From Eopsaltria australis (Eukaryota; Chordata; Aves; Passeriformes; Petroicidae): a stretch of DNA of 64,000 nucleotides. The notes under the pieces are model-generated. The model was not told the origin of the DNA, made no database searches, and worked only from the letters and a program-made list of their open reading frames with translations. The translations under genes were made by a program, and so were the position numbers. Below, piece after piece: positions 36,001 to 50,200 of the stretch. Position 1 is the stretch's first letter. Each line of letters opens with the position of its first letter. The stretch covers positions 186,001 to 250,000 of the forward strand of contig JAVTVJ010001149.1 in assembly GCA_034509425.1 (NCBI GenBank). The letters run 5' to 3'.

Positions 36001-38154
36001 CATATCTCATCTCCAGACAGCGCAGGAGGAAAGCGAAAATCACCCCGTGGATGTAGGGCTGCAAACCAGACATTAATTAGCTTTGTATGGAGACAGGGCA
36101 ACAACACACTCTGGTAATTTTAATTATAAAGGTATGCAGGAGTCTATCTCATTAATTTCAGCTGTTGGAGAGGTCTAAGGGAAGAAGCTAAATTGATCCT
36201 TTGCATACATTTCTCTCTCTCATATGTAGATTATTTGCAAAAGCCTTGATTTCTTCCAGCAGCTCTAGCCCAGATAATCCACGTGCACCCTCACAGACAT
36301 CCTGTGGGATGGGAGATCCCCTCATCCTTTGTAGAAGCAGCACTGGGATGATCAGTTTATTAATAATATCTCTGCCTTCTGCATGAGCTCCACTCAACCC
36401 CCTGCCCCATTTCTGCAGCATCCAAGGGCCACATGAGGCACAAACCCAGGATTTCTTGGAATTCGCCTCCCCTGCCAACACCTAATGGGAAATTTTGACT
36501 ACAAAACCCATCCTTTCTTTATGGGGAGAGTTCACAAGCCCAGTTCATCAGTGACAGTGATCCCTGCCCCAGGAACCATCTCCAGATCCCTCCTTACTGC
36601 AAAGACAGGCACGTAGATGTAATCCCACGTTTCAAAAATGGTGTCGTTGTTATAGCTGAGTAAATGCTGGAAGAGGAGGAGATCAGGCAATTAGAAAATC
36701 CCTCAGCACAGGGTGTCTCAGGGCAGGGACACAGCAAGACTGGCAGGTGGGGATGTTCAGCTTTTCTTCAGGGATAAAGGAGCTTTGATCTGCTTTTTTT
36801 AATTTGGGGGGTTGTGGCTTCCTTGGCTACAATAATTCTGAGGGGCCCCAAATCAGTCAGGTTAATTCAACCTTTTCTATCATTGCTGCTCTCTTCCCAG
36901 TTCTTTGGCCTTCTCCCAGATCACTTCCTCCTTCCCACTCCACCACTTTCCCCTCCCATGCCAATCTGGCTGCCAAAATAAGCCACTGTAACAGCTCTAA
37001 ATGACTAAAAAACCCAAAAATATCCCAATCAAACAAAGGATTGACAGGTCAAAATCTTGGCCTTTTCTCTCACTCTCCAGCCTGGAATGTCTCTTTTCCT
37101 GTTTTCTTCTCACTCTCTTTTTGACTGGGAATTTGGGAAGTGCCTCTTGCTTTGCCAGTTTGCACCATTAGGATAATTATTGAATTTAGTAGTGATTGAA
37201 TTAATTATTGAGTTAATTTCTTACCGTTCCAAACATGATCCAGCCCACGGGTGGAAACACAGGAATCACCATACAGGTGTAGAAAAGTGCTTCATGATAG
37301 TCACTGTTCATAAAAGCAGCATAATTCACCTGCAATAAAGCAGAAATCGATTTTCAACATTAACGTATCGCTGCTAAAAAAGCAGGTTATTTGTCAGTGA
37401 TTCAGGTTATTCTGCTGAATATCGATATAGATCGAAATGGATTGATGTAAATTTGAAATAAAGCCCCGAGTGGGTGAGTACATCAAAGATTTCAGGGTGA
37501 AGATGCTCCTCACTTACCAAAATGAAAGTTAAAGACCAAATGTAACGATTTCTTCGTCCCGTGCGAAATGCGAAGGCCATTAAATAAACGAAGAGGACAA
37601 GAGAGATTCCATAACCAAAGAGGCAAATGATCTGAAGAGAGAGAGAGACATCAGTGACAAGGAGGTGCCTGTGGATGGATGAAAACCTGCCCAGAGCAGC
37701 CCATGGCAAACAAACTCTTTAAAGCCAAATCCTGCTGGGAAATGAGGGAAGGGAGTTGTTTTTTGCCCAGAGCTCACCATGGTCAGCACAGCTTTGGTTT
37801 CCAAGGGGCAGATGTGGGTGAAGAGCACCAAGGTCCCGAACATGAGGCACATCAGGCTCCAGAAGAAGGGGATGTCCACCAGGGCTTGCCCACACCAGTA
37901 GGCAGAGGGGAAGAGCCCTGCCAGCCGCAGCTGGGAGCGAGCCTGGAGCTGCAAAAGCCACAGAAGTGGGAAAAGGGAAAGTCTAAAACATCATTCCTGC
38001 TCCTTCTCCATTCCCCTGCTCCTCCCTTCCCTGGCTGAGCCTTCCTCTCCTTTCTGAGCACTTCCAATTCTCAGTTCAACCATTGTTTAAAACCACATCA
38101 TTCCTAAAACGGGGGAAAAACAATTCTGATCTCAAAGTCTTTATTAACACCCAA

Positions 38155-38204
<50 letters not shown>

Positions 38205-41200
38205 GAGCCCCAGGTGGTTCCCTAGGATGCAGAGAAGTGAACTTTGGTGACTGATTTTCTTCTGTCATCCTACCTAGAAATCACAGAATCATGGAATGAT
38301 TTGGTTTGGAAGGGACCTTAAAGATCATCCCACACCTCCCACTGTCCCAGGTTGCTCCAAACCCCATCCAACCTGGCCTTGGACACTGCCAGGGATCCAG
38401 GGGCAGCCACAGCTTCTCTGAGAAACACCACCTCCCCACTGGTGCTCTCCACGTTCACTCCTTCTGTGCTCCTTACCTTGTAATCCTCCATGCTGCTCAT
38501 GGCATAGAGAGGAGGCAAACCAGCAGCCAAAACCAGCAGGTAGGTGAACAAACCATTGAAAATGTAGTGCTTCAGATGTGGGTTTTCGACCTGTGGGGAG
38601 AAATTCAGAGTCATCCATAATCAGCAGCTGCCCAGGGAAAATCCAGCTGGCTCGATGCTCGTGGGATGGTTGAACACACAAGTGAGCAAGAACACTCATG
38701 GTGAGTCAGCTGTGCTCAAGAACAGAAAACAAGGCAAAAAGAACAAAAAAATGACATTTAGCACCCTAGAATCTGCAGAAATATTTTGGATGATTGTAAA
38801 TTGTTGAGGATGGAGACCAACTTTTTGTTGCTGAGGGAAGGTGGGGTTTGCAGATCTCACTGTTGTATTCCCACCATATTCATCAACACGGCCTGTGTTG
38901 GGAGAGACCTTAAATCTCATCTAATTCCACCCCTGCCATGGGCAGGGACACCTTCCACTATCTCAGATGGCTCCAAGCCCCGTCCAGCCTGGCCTTGGAC
39001 ACTTCCAGGAATCCAGGGGCAGCCACAGCTTCTCTGGGCACCCTCCCCACCCTCAAAGGGGACAATTTCCTCATCATATCCAATCTAAACCAATTTGGCT
39101 CAGTTCGAAACCATTCCCCATTGTCACTCCAGGCCCTTGTAAACAACCTCTCCATCTTTCCATCAGGGACTGGAAGGCCACATTTAGGTCACCCTGAAAC
39201 TTCTCTTTTCCAAGAACAACCCCAGTTCTCTCCAAACAACACCAACTCAAACATCTCACGGCACCAAGACCCCACAGAACCCTTGGACACTGCAGGAAAA
39301 AACACCATCAAACACCCCCAGGAGCCACCATCAGTGGGACCACAGCCCCCAGCCCCTGGAACCTGCTCCCCCAGCCAGGTTCCCAAGCTGTACAGGAAAC
39401 GTTGGCCCAGCAGGGCAGGAGCCTCACCACGTAGAAGAGCTGGTTCCAGACGCGGAAGCGCGCGGTGGAGTTGAAGAGCCTCAGGAAGGTGTTGCTCAGG
39501 ACGTTCACGAGCACAGGGAAGCAGTTGATGGGCTCTGGGCCACACATGATCGTGAACTGGCGGCTCTGGAGGTGCCAAAACAAAAGGCCTTCATGTCCCT
39601 GAGAGTTGTGAACAGCACTACCAAAATTATTTAATATGTCCAAAAAATATTCTCCCTTTCCTGGTGTATTTATTTCTCTCCTTGAAATACTTTGCAGGAA
39701 ATCCTGTTGATGTGCACGATGAAAGAAGGAAGAAAATATCCCTCACCTTGCCTTCCAGGGATATTTTTATAGCTCCATTATAATCTGGAAGGCTTGTGAT
39801 GTTTTTCTCCTGAGTTATTTCTGGGATTATGTTTTGAGTCTTCAAAGCAGCAATGAAATCCTCGATTTCTGATCCTGCAATTGAGTCAAGGACAGAAATA
39901 AGAGTCATTAGAGGGGTTTTTTCATTTAAATAGAAACAGTTTCATATAAACAAGTTCCTACTTGCTAAGCAGAAGTATGTTAAAAACCCCCAATACTGAG
40001 ATTCTAAGCAAACACATATTTCCTATATTTTTTCTATTTTAATTAAACTGGTTAAACAAAATGTACATTTCCATACTTGGTTTATTTCTTGATTTTTTTT
40101 ATTTTTAATTTGCCTGGTTCATTACTCTTTTAGATACAATATTCATCACTAGAAGTGCATTTGCTTTTGCTCCAAAGAAAACACCTCCCAGTGCACATCC
40201 CTTTATATACTTGTGGCATTTGCAAGGTTGCTCTGTCAATTATAATAAAATCCACGTTGATGCAGAGAGTGAGTCACCCTCACATGCTGTTCCTCACCTG
40301 TGTCATTGAGGATGAGGAGGTTTGTAGACTTGTTTTGAATTTTCTCTTTGGTGGGAAGAAAATACTGGCCAGACGTGATTTCCCAGCTGCTGGAGCTCTG
40401 CCACAGATGGAACATCATCAAAACCATCAGCGGTGGAAGGATAAATGCTCCAAATAACAGCAATCTAGATGGAAAAACACAGCAGGAGTGAGGCCAGGGG
40501 AAATCCACTTTGAAATAATTGTGTGATTTATGGGGAAATGTAAAACTGAAGCAAGCCAGTAAGTCCAGACTGTCCCTATTTCTGTAGCTTTGAACCATTT
40601 CCCACCCAATTCTCTGCTTCCAAACATCTCCAGCAGTGTTTAGAACCCAGGGCTGCAGGGTAGGGGGGAGCTCCTGTACTTACACGCCCCTGAGGAATTT
40701 CCCCTCGTGCCTCAGCCTGAGGAGGTGAATTCTCAGCACAGCACACACTTGCTGCCTCCAGAGCATCATCCCACTCATGGCCAGCATCCCCTGCTTGGAG
40801 AACACTGGGAAGTCCTTGTCCCTCTCCTCCAGGTCTGCATCTCCTGTGTGTTCACCATCAGAAATGCCATTACCCACAAAAGCCTTCAAAGGACACCTTT
40901 CAACCCCAAAATTGCATCAGGGATCTTCTGCTCTGAACAGAGGGACACTTGGATTTTTGGGTTTTTTAAGACAGAAGAGTAACAAGGGCAGAGAAAAGGG
41001 GCCATAATTCATCCAGAATAGAATTTATAGTGGTGAATTCAGATTGGCCGGTGTGACAACACAGCCAAGGTCTTCACTGGACTTGGGAAATGCCTTTTAC
41101 AAACCAAACTTTATCAAACTTTAGCTCTTTATCCCTTCTCACCTCCTGGTCTGGGCTGCACAACCCTTCAAAGGTAAATTCTCTTCCAACACCAGCCTCA

Positions 41201-44200
41201 ATTCTTGTGTTGGAAGCCTTTGGGAAGCCAAGATGGAATCATTTGGGCTTCTCCAAGAAGATACTCCTCACTAAAGGCAAGTGGGATACAACTGCCACTC
41301 TAGGCCTGCTAATACTCACATTCAGCAGAAATTTATTAGCTATTCAATTAAAATATAGGAATATATGGAATTTTAATGATACCACGCTTGCAAAAGGCAG
41401 TCAATGCTTTACCTTCTGGCTCGATGGCTTCCTCACCCTGCAGCTTGAGGAAAACATCTTCCAAGGTCATCCTGGTCACCTCATAATTCACAACCCCCTC
41501 CAGGAGGCTGCTCTCGAGGTGGCTGAACAGATCTGCAGGGGAGAAACAACCACGCTCAGCCCAGGCTGGTGCTGAGCACAAACTCAGCCAATTAACACTG
41601 GGTGTTCCAGCATTCACATCAGCAATCCCCATAGCCTAAAAGCCATCACAAATTTATTGTGTTCTTTAGAGGTAAATAGTGGAAGATTCTGTGGATTTGG
41701 TTTTCATGGACCATCCTGAAAACAGATGAGGGTCAGTGGGTTTTAGTTTGTAGATTGGTCGGTGGGTTTTCTTTTTTTCGTCTTCATTATTAATATTAAC
41801 AGGTGGATCTCAGGCTTTGTGTAAGATTGATATTTATGCATCTTCCTCATCCCACACATTATGAATCAGGGAATTGATTTATTCCCTTCACAATAACTTT
41901 GATTCCTGCTTTTCCCACCACTGGGTTTTCCTGTAAAACCCAGGCACAGGGACAGTTTCTCACCTGGGAAGGTGTCAGTGTTTTCCAGAGGCAGCCTAAA
42001 ACACAGCTCATCCTTCTTCTGTCCCTTGAGCACAGCATCAGGGATGTACTGCCTGACCACAGATGACACAAGCTGAGGGTCACACAGCTCATTTATCTGC
42101 ACCCTGTTTAAAAAAAAAGTTATAATATTAAATAAGAAAAAAACGGTGTGCATTATCTGGTTGGAGTACAAAGACAGTGGTGATTCTTCTACAGGGAAAC
42201 CTCCAAAACTGGGCAGAACTTCAGTGGGAATTTTCACAGCCATCTGCAGTGCCCCTTTTTTTTTTGCCTTGAATGAACAAAATGGTTGAGGTTAAGAATT
42301 ATGACCCTGACCAGTGCTGCTAAACCAAGAATTCAGGAATTAAACTTCTAAAAAACCAACTTTGCATCAAAGCCCGTGCACGTCACTCTGGCACCACAGA
42401 CCACCTCACTCTGGTCCCCTTTCAGCTGCAAGGGAGGCTGCAAAGTCATTTTAGCTGCGTGCTCAGAGCTTTCAGAGTTGGCTTCCAAAGAAAAGCAGCT
42501 TGTCATCCAAAGCAGGGAAATTTTGGCAGCCTTAAAGGTCTTCTAAAATGAATTGTTAGGATTTCTATTACTGTCAATACAAACTGTACACAAACACAGA
42601 TTCTGCAGGAAAACACTCACAAGAAACAGAAGCTTTTCACAAGAAGAGTGGTGACCAAAACAAAAGGTTTTACCTTAAGTGATAGCCAATTCCCCACTTT
42701 CTCTTCAAGTAGAGAGAGGAGCCAACACTCTGTAATCTCCCACAGGAGAGGAAAGCTTTCTGATCTGAGGAGGAGGGAATACAAAGGATTTAGGGGGATT
42801 TACAAGAGTGCAGCAGACTGACCTCACCCTGCTCCTCCTGAACTCAGCAGATATTTTCATAATAAATTGAGAGCGGTAAAACCAGGCCAGTGCTGAAGGG
42901 TTGTTTTTTTTTTAAATTTTTAAACCAATGCCTTTCTCCTGAACATTATGTTTAATTCTTTTAGTTCTGCATTCTTGTGGGCTTGTGGAGAATTTCCCAC
43001 GCAGTGCGGGAATAATATGGAAATGGGGAATAGTGTCAAATGAAATCCAGAAAAATAAACGGAGTTGTACTGACACAGAGACAAATCCAGATGATGTGGA
43101 AGTGCTTTATCCTGAAGAAGAATGCTTTATCCTGGAGAGGAGTGTGAGAAAAATCTTGGAGGGAAACATCAGCGCAGTTTTAGCCTTTACCCAGCTGGGC
43201 TTGGGTGGTCACTCAGACCAAGCGTGTCCAGCGAGCACCAGCTGTGCCCCAGTGGGACCCACACGTGGCCTGTGCCCTGGAAACCCCTCATTTACACCCC
43301 TCAAGGTGCCAGTGTGGGCTCACCAGCCTGAACATCAGCCTCCTCCATGGACTGCGTGGTGAAGAGCGTGACGCGCCCGGCGCGGCGCTCGCGCAGGAGG
43401 CTCCACACGTGGTGCCTGGAGCAGGGATCCAGCCCGGCCGTGGGCTCGTCCAGGAGCAGCACCTGCAAAAACCAAGATCAGAGCTCCCCAAGTCCAAACT
43501 GTGTTTACTTGGCTCAGTTCCATCGCTTCATTTCACGCTTTTGATGATCTCACCCAGAGAAAGAAAATGTGTCCTAAAGTACCGCTCATTTTTATTGCTC
43601 TTTCTCCTATTGCAATATTAACACCCTTCTAATTAAAAATATGGCTCTGATTGAAGCAGATTCCCCAGTCCTTTCAGCAAGTGAATTCGCAGCCTGGAGT
43701 GGCAGGGGAAAATCACAACAGTCTCAGTGCCAAGTCAAACTGCAAAGCTAAGCCCCAAAACTGTTCGTGTTGTGTGTGCATAAACACGAGCGGTGCCTAC
43801 CTGGGGGTTCCCTAAAATCGCAATTCCAAGGGACAATTTCCGTTTTTGTCCCCCACTCAGGGCATCAGCACAAACATTCTGAACATCTGTGAGGTCCAGC
43901 ATGACGAGAACTTTCTGCACCTTGGGAGCACACAAAGACAAGAGTCACATTTCCAAAGCACTGGGTACGTTTGAATTCCTAAATGGGTACAAATATTACA
44001 AATCCAAGATTTCAAACTTGCCTCCTCTAAATGGCTTTGCTTGGGGAAAAACAACACATCTGAGTTTTAACTCATGGCATGAGGATAAGAAAGAATTGGA
44101 AAACCACTTTGCCACTAAATTAGGTTTGTTCTCATTTCCACAGAACAAGATACTGGTGATAATATTTTATAATAAAGCACAAAGTGCCCAAGAGGCCGTG

Positions 44201-47200
44201 AAAGAGAAGTCAGCACCATACCAACCTCTTCATTTATTTCCTTCCACTGAATCCCCTTGATGTGAGCAAAAATCCTCAGGTTTTCCTTCACTGTTAAGAC
44301 TTCAAAATGCAAGTTAATTTGGGGGCAAACCCCAACCTTTGCCTGCATTCCTTCCATATTCCACACCTCAGAAGCATTGTAGTTGTAGATCATTGCAGAG
44401 CCTGCACAGGGGGATGAATGAAACATTCAACATTAATGCCAGCACCATGGATGTCTCTCAAGTGTTCAATTAAAAATTGAAAAAAAGAAAAAAAGCAAAA
44501 TAACTGGATAGCCCAAAGATTTAATAGCCCTCAAAAATATTTCAGAGCACCAAATCCCTCCCTTAAAAATAAAAATATATTTCTTAGAGGTGTGCAGCTC
44601 ATGGAAAGCACCAGGTCACCCAGATGGACAAATGACCATGGTGCACACGTGAGGGATCCATGGAGCTCGTGTTGAAGGGGAAACCTGCCCTGACAGCAAC
44701 CCAGCAGGAATGACTGAGGGAAAAACTGGAGGGTTTTACTTGAAAAACCAAAGAGCTCCTCCTCTTCAGCACCCAGGCCCATCATCTCACCTGCTGAAGG
44801 CTTGGCAAACCCACTGAGCACATTTAACAGAGCCGTTTTCCCAGACCCACTGTGACCCAGCAGAGCAGTGATCTGGCCTTCATAAACATTTAATGACACA
44901 CCTGGAATAAAACAGGACAACAGCTGGATGGAAGTGTGTGAGAAGTAGACTTGGACCTGTAGCTGTTGCCACAGGTGACAGAAGTGACATTTCTTGAGAA
45001 GCTGAGAGGCAAAAGCAGATCCAAAAGCACAGGTTGGTTCTTCAGGAGTTAGGCCTAAGCTTAGTAAGGAACCATGTCTTGATTGAATTGAGGGAATAAA
45101 TGTATCATCTTCAATATTTAAAGAATTTTGATTTGTTTTCTACAAGGTTCATAACATTTTATTTTAGTGTGGCTCAAGAGGAGTCCTCAGGAAGAGAAGA
45201 GCCCACAGCTTTTCCAACACGTGAGATTTCCAGACTTATTTCAAAGCAGCCAGACTTTGCTACCTCCTTTTCTTTATAAAAAAATACTTTGTATTTCTGT
45301 GGGCTGCTGGAGTTGTGTTTGCTTGGTTCTTTCCACTCAATACAGAACTTTGAGGCCATATTGATATTTAAAAAATATTTCTGTGTTTTCTATTTTTGAT
45401 ATTTTCACTTGGAGCTCTTGTTAAACAAAGGCATTTAACAAATACCCCATGACTTTACCATGCCTGTGTCAAATATTTGCATTGGCAAGTGCTTGGAGAA
45501 CACAGCTCAGGCAGGGACAGCAGATTTGGCTGTAAAATCCCAAGTTTGCCCAAAATAGTTTACATTTTGAGAGGGAGGTTTGAGAGGGGATTTCTGGAGT
45601 GCTTCACCACTGCAAAAACACAGCTTTTAAGGAGAATTCTACTGTTGCAAAAAATAATAAACTGATTTTCCTGCAGGGAACAGGGAGATAACAACCTGGT
45701 AGAAAATTTGCCAGTAATTTACCCCAGCAGAAATAACCATTGCACAATGTAATTTAACAGGCCCAGAGGCAGAATTCAGTACAGCCAGGACATTTCAAAA
45801 CACTCTGGGCTCTTATCTACAAATAAAAGAATTACAAAGCCTCTCCTTACCCTTTAAAACTTCGGTGCTCTTGTTGTTCTTCTTGTGTATTTTTTTAATA
45901 TTGTTTAGTCTAAAGAAAAGCGAGCAAACCATTACTTATCAAATCACAGTTTTGGGGCTGTTTCCTCTGCCTCAAAATAACCTTTGAAAACTATTGGGAG
46001 AAGATTTCCCAACCTCCTCCTCAAACTGGTCCTGCAGAAGGAATCACTTGATGTAATTACATTCTTTAAAGCAGGATTAGGTCCTGCACTTTTCTAAAAG
46101 CTGTCTAAAAGGTTTCAAAGCCAAACTCGAGGAACAGTTAGTGAGTGAAGGAGGAGGCTCTAGGGAACAACCTGTGAATATTTAATTAAGAGTGATGACC
46201 TAGCAATTATTCTGGCAGATTTCTGTTTGCTTTCTGGTAATAACTAACAGGCAGCACCAGCCACGAGCTGACCCAGCCCTGTGAGCATGGACAGAGCAGC
46301 ATTTCAGCAGCAAACTCCGTGCTGGAAGATGATGGGGAAGGGGAACAGACTCATTGCTGACAGGGAGGTGCTGGGGAAGGAGTTGGAGGATGCCCCACAT
46401 CCAATAAATGTTCAAAACTCTGGAGTGGGATCAAGCTAAAAACCCCTCCCTTTCAGACATTTGCATTAATCTTATCTCTAATGCCAGCCTCCCACTCATC
46501 AGTGCAGCGTGGCTGTGCTCTCCAGAGCCAAACAATCCACACAGAGCTGTGTTTTTCACGCCAAAGGGATGAAAAACAACCCTCATTTGGTGTTCCATGC
46601 CAAAGGGAGCTCCTTACCTGATGGCCTCCTTGCCATCGAAGCCGGGCGGCAGCGGCTCGGTGTCACAGCCCAGAACGGGGTCGTGGCTGCTGCCAGCTCT
46701 CACCCCCACGGCCCCACTGCTGCCCCTGAGCCAGTATGAGGGGCTCAGGAAGAAGGCAGGAGGGTGTGGGACCCCGTACTTGCCTGAATCAGAGACAGGG
46801 GAGGTGAAATGTCAACCCCAGAACCTCCATTTGTCAACCTCAATAAATGCCCAGCCCTGCCAAAGCTTCCCCGGTAGCTGCAGAACGTGAAACTTCCAGC
46901 AGAGTGGAAGAATTGATAAACTCTGCAATTTAAATTGTCCACATCTGTAAATGTGGGGGAATATCACAGCCAAGACCACATTTACAACCTCTTTGGTTCC
47001 AAAAAGTCAGATCAAGTTCTACAACATCCTCCCAACCCCAGTAGCCAGGGCTGTCAGAGTGGGATCTCAGCCCCTCACTGCAGGGTTGAGGTTTTCTCTC
47101 CTCCCAACACCCCTTTGGTAACTTTCCCCCCACAAAGCAGAGAATTATAGAAGAAAAAACAATTAAGTTTGCATTTTTCCCCTCACATTTTCACTCACCA

Positions 47201-50200
47201 GGCAAAACCTTATCAAAGTAGATGGCCAGCAGGAAATACAAGACACTGTCAAAGCCCAGGACGAGGTACATGCTATAGAAAGGGTTCAGCTCTGGGGAAG
47301 ATGCTTGTCCATATTTATCTAATTTTACCATCTAAGGGAGGAAAAAAAAAAAGCACAATTCAGATGCAACATTTCCTTCAGGCAGAAATATTTTGTCATC
47401 ACAGCCATTTTCACCAAAAACCCCAATTCACTCGTGACCACAATGCCTGTCTCTAAGGAGGAAAGGGTTTTTTTTCTGACCACAAGCACCAGAAATGCCT
47501 CAGTAAGCTGAATTTCAAAGCATGCAGAAGTCACAGAGTGATGCACGTGCTCTTTGCAAAGGCAGCACTTCCAGCCCTCCCAGTTCCTGCAGCTCCTGGT
47601 ACCCACCAGCCCCATCCCACTGTTGCCACCATTTATAAACATTGACATTTGTTGTTTATTCAGAATCACTAAAATCCGTGATTCACTTCAGTGTCCAACC
47701 ATCTTTGCCACGAATTAACAGATTTTTTTGGAGATTAACACAGATTTTTTTGGAGATTAACACAGATTTTTTTGGAGATTAACACAGATTATTTTCTTTT
47801 TAAAAGCATCTAAAGCAGAGGGGGGTGGCCGGGTTGTTCCAGCGATGCAAATTTTGCATTTTTTGCTGTTTTCTGGTGGAATTTTGGGGGCTGAGCTTTT
47901 GTGATGCACTGGTTTTATTTGGGACATACCGTTGCAAGGCCAGCTGTGAAGGCAAAAGGACTGAAGAGGTTTAAAATCCATTCCAAAGCCCGTGGCAGGT
48001 CTTCAAACAACGTCAAAAAGCCCAGAGCCCCAAGGAGGATGTAAAGGACAAATTCCACAAAACTGGAAATGTTTGGCTGCTTCAGCAAGGAGCTGAGCAT
48101 GAAAGTGAAGTGAATCTGCAGCAGAGAAAACCAGCAGTTAGCAGGATGCATTTCTGCTGCAAATAAAACAAAACAACACGAAAATAGGAGCAAAATCCGA
48201 GACCAGCTGAGTTTCAGTCGCTCCTGATGCACAAGGGTTTGTTTTGCAGACAGCTCTGAGATTTAGGGCAGGTTTATAGGGACAGATAAATCACTCCCAG
48301 CCTCATTTTAGCACCTCCTTTTACTCTGATTTCGAGTCAGAATCTCCCAAAATGTAATGGGAGTGATATAAAAGCCAACAAATAATAAGAATAAATCACA
48401 GTATTTTTTAAAAACAAAGCTCAAGGGTTTGTTTTGCGGACAGCTCTGAGATTTAGGGCAGGTTTATAGGGACAGACAAATCACTCCCAGCCTCATTTTA
48501 GGACTTCTCTTTACTCTGATTTTGAGTCAGAATCTCCCAAAATGTAATGGGAGTGATATAAAAGTATATAAATACTAACAAGAAATCACAACTGTGTATT
48601 GTTGTTAGTTTCTCACATAACACCAGCCCTAAAAAAACTCTGCAGTCGTTCAGACATTTTAATTAGGAAAGGAAAAAAAAGGTGCACCATATAAGAATAG
48701 AAAAGCAGACTTACTGATGCCATGCCATAAAAGAAATAAAAGAAATACACTTCCAAAAAGCTGTTCTCAAAAAAAACTTCAGTCACGGTGACCCAGGTGA
48801 GCAGGCTGGCTGTGATGGACACAAACACGGTGTACAGCAAACTCCAGGACAACCTACAAAGGAAAGAACCTAAACACAGTTATTCCTGTCCCTGAGCGTG
48901 GCAACACGTGCCAGGACACAGCCAATACAAGGCACAGCGTTTTGAGTTCAAATATTTTGTATTTTCATCCATTTACAGCTTGCAGACTGGAGAGGTGCAA
49001 ATGTCAGGGAGGCACAGGAAGGGTCGGGTTGGAAGGGACGCAGAGGGTGAATTTTTCTGCTCAAAAAGGGTCATCCCAGAGAACAAGGCACAGGAATGTG
49101 TCCAGGAGGGTCTGGAATATCTGCAGTGAGGGACACTCCACACCCTCTCTGGGCAGCCTGGTCAGTGCTCGGTCACTGCTCAGGAAAAAAGTTCTTCCAC
49201 AAATTCAGGTCTGGCACCTGCCCAGATCTCTGCAGATGCAAAAATGGCAAAAAAGGCCCACAGAGAATCTGCAGCCAGGCCCTTTTATCCGTATCTGAAA
49301 TATTGATGCCCAGAGGGATTAGGAAGCCTTTTTGCACAGGCCCTGTGCTCCTCCTCTGCTCCAGCATTTAGGGTTTTCTCCAGAATTTGTTGTTTCTTCA
49401 CTTTTTCTGTGTGTTCCACCCATTTTTCTGGAGGCAAACAACCCCTCCACACCCAGAACCCTCTGCACAACCCCTGCTCCACCAGGAGGGCTCCTCCTTG
49501 TTTTTGGGGGGGAGAAGAGCAACAAAACAAGCACAAAAAACCTGTCTCAGAGCATCAGGCTTGGAAACAGAGATCCCCCAGCAAAAAGAACCCCAGAATG
49601 GTTTAGGCGCCTCAAAGTCCCCCTAATTCCAGCCCCTGCCCCCCTCCCACCAGGCCAGGCTGCTCCATCCACTTGATGAAACCATCCCTGCAATTCCACA
49701 TTAATCCCTGGGATTTACCAGAAGGCAAAATCCTGCAGGCCCATTGCTCTCATCAAAATCTTCAGCTTCTTCTTCTCCTTGAGGACTTTCACTGATAAGA
49801 AGTGCATGTAGGGGCAGTAGCTCAGGATGGCACAGATGATGAACCAAAGGTAGTCCACTTTTAGCAGAGGTTTAATCAGGGTTTTCAGCTGAACTCCAGT
49901 GATTGACTCCATTTCTCTCCAGACTGAGTGGTTGGTTTTCATCTAAAGGAAAGGAATCAGTCATTCATTTCATTTCTGCAGTGAAATAGCCAACACCAGA
50001 ACAAACAGGAGGTTATAGGCATTAGAATTATTAGTTTGTCAATAATAAGGTTATATTTATAAGCAAATAACCAGTATTTAGTATCTTTTTGTGCTGACTT
50101 GCTATTAGCTATTAAATCACTGATTAAAGTTATTTTCTAATTATTTATGAATTTACAATAATTTAATAATATAATAATTTAATAACACTTTATTTCTATT

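Larger units (their letters stand above)
35967..40843 (-). other. Gene 2: linker and TMD2 (coding exons 18-27)
   Basis: Exons: 40684-40843, 40298-40464, 39747-39874, 39428-39565, 38477-38590, 37778-37948, 37518-37631, 37225-37329, 36598-36666 and 35967-36058, covering residues of about 794-1213. The exon 18 linker is twelve codons shorter than in gene 1 and ends in [20 protein letters not shown]. Exon 21 has [13 protein letters not shown], and exon 23 has [19 protein letters not shown]. Exon 25 is eight codons shorter than in gene 1. Exon 26 has equal length but nearly unrelated sequence with a possible NDT sequon, so the last extracellular loop differs between the paralogues. Confidence 0.9.
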
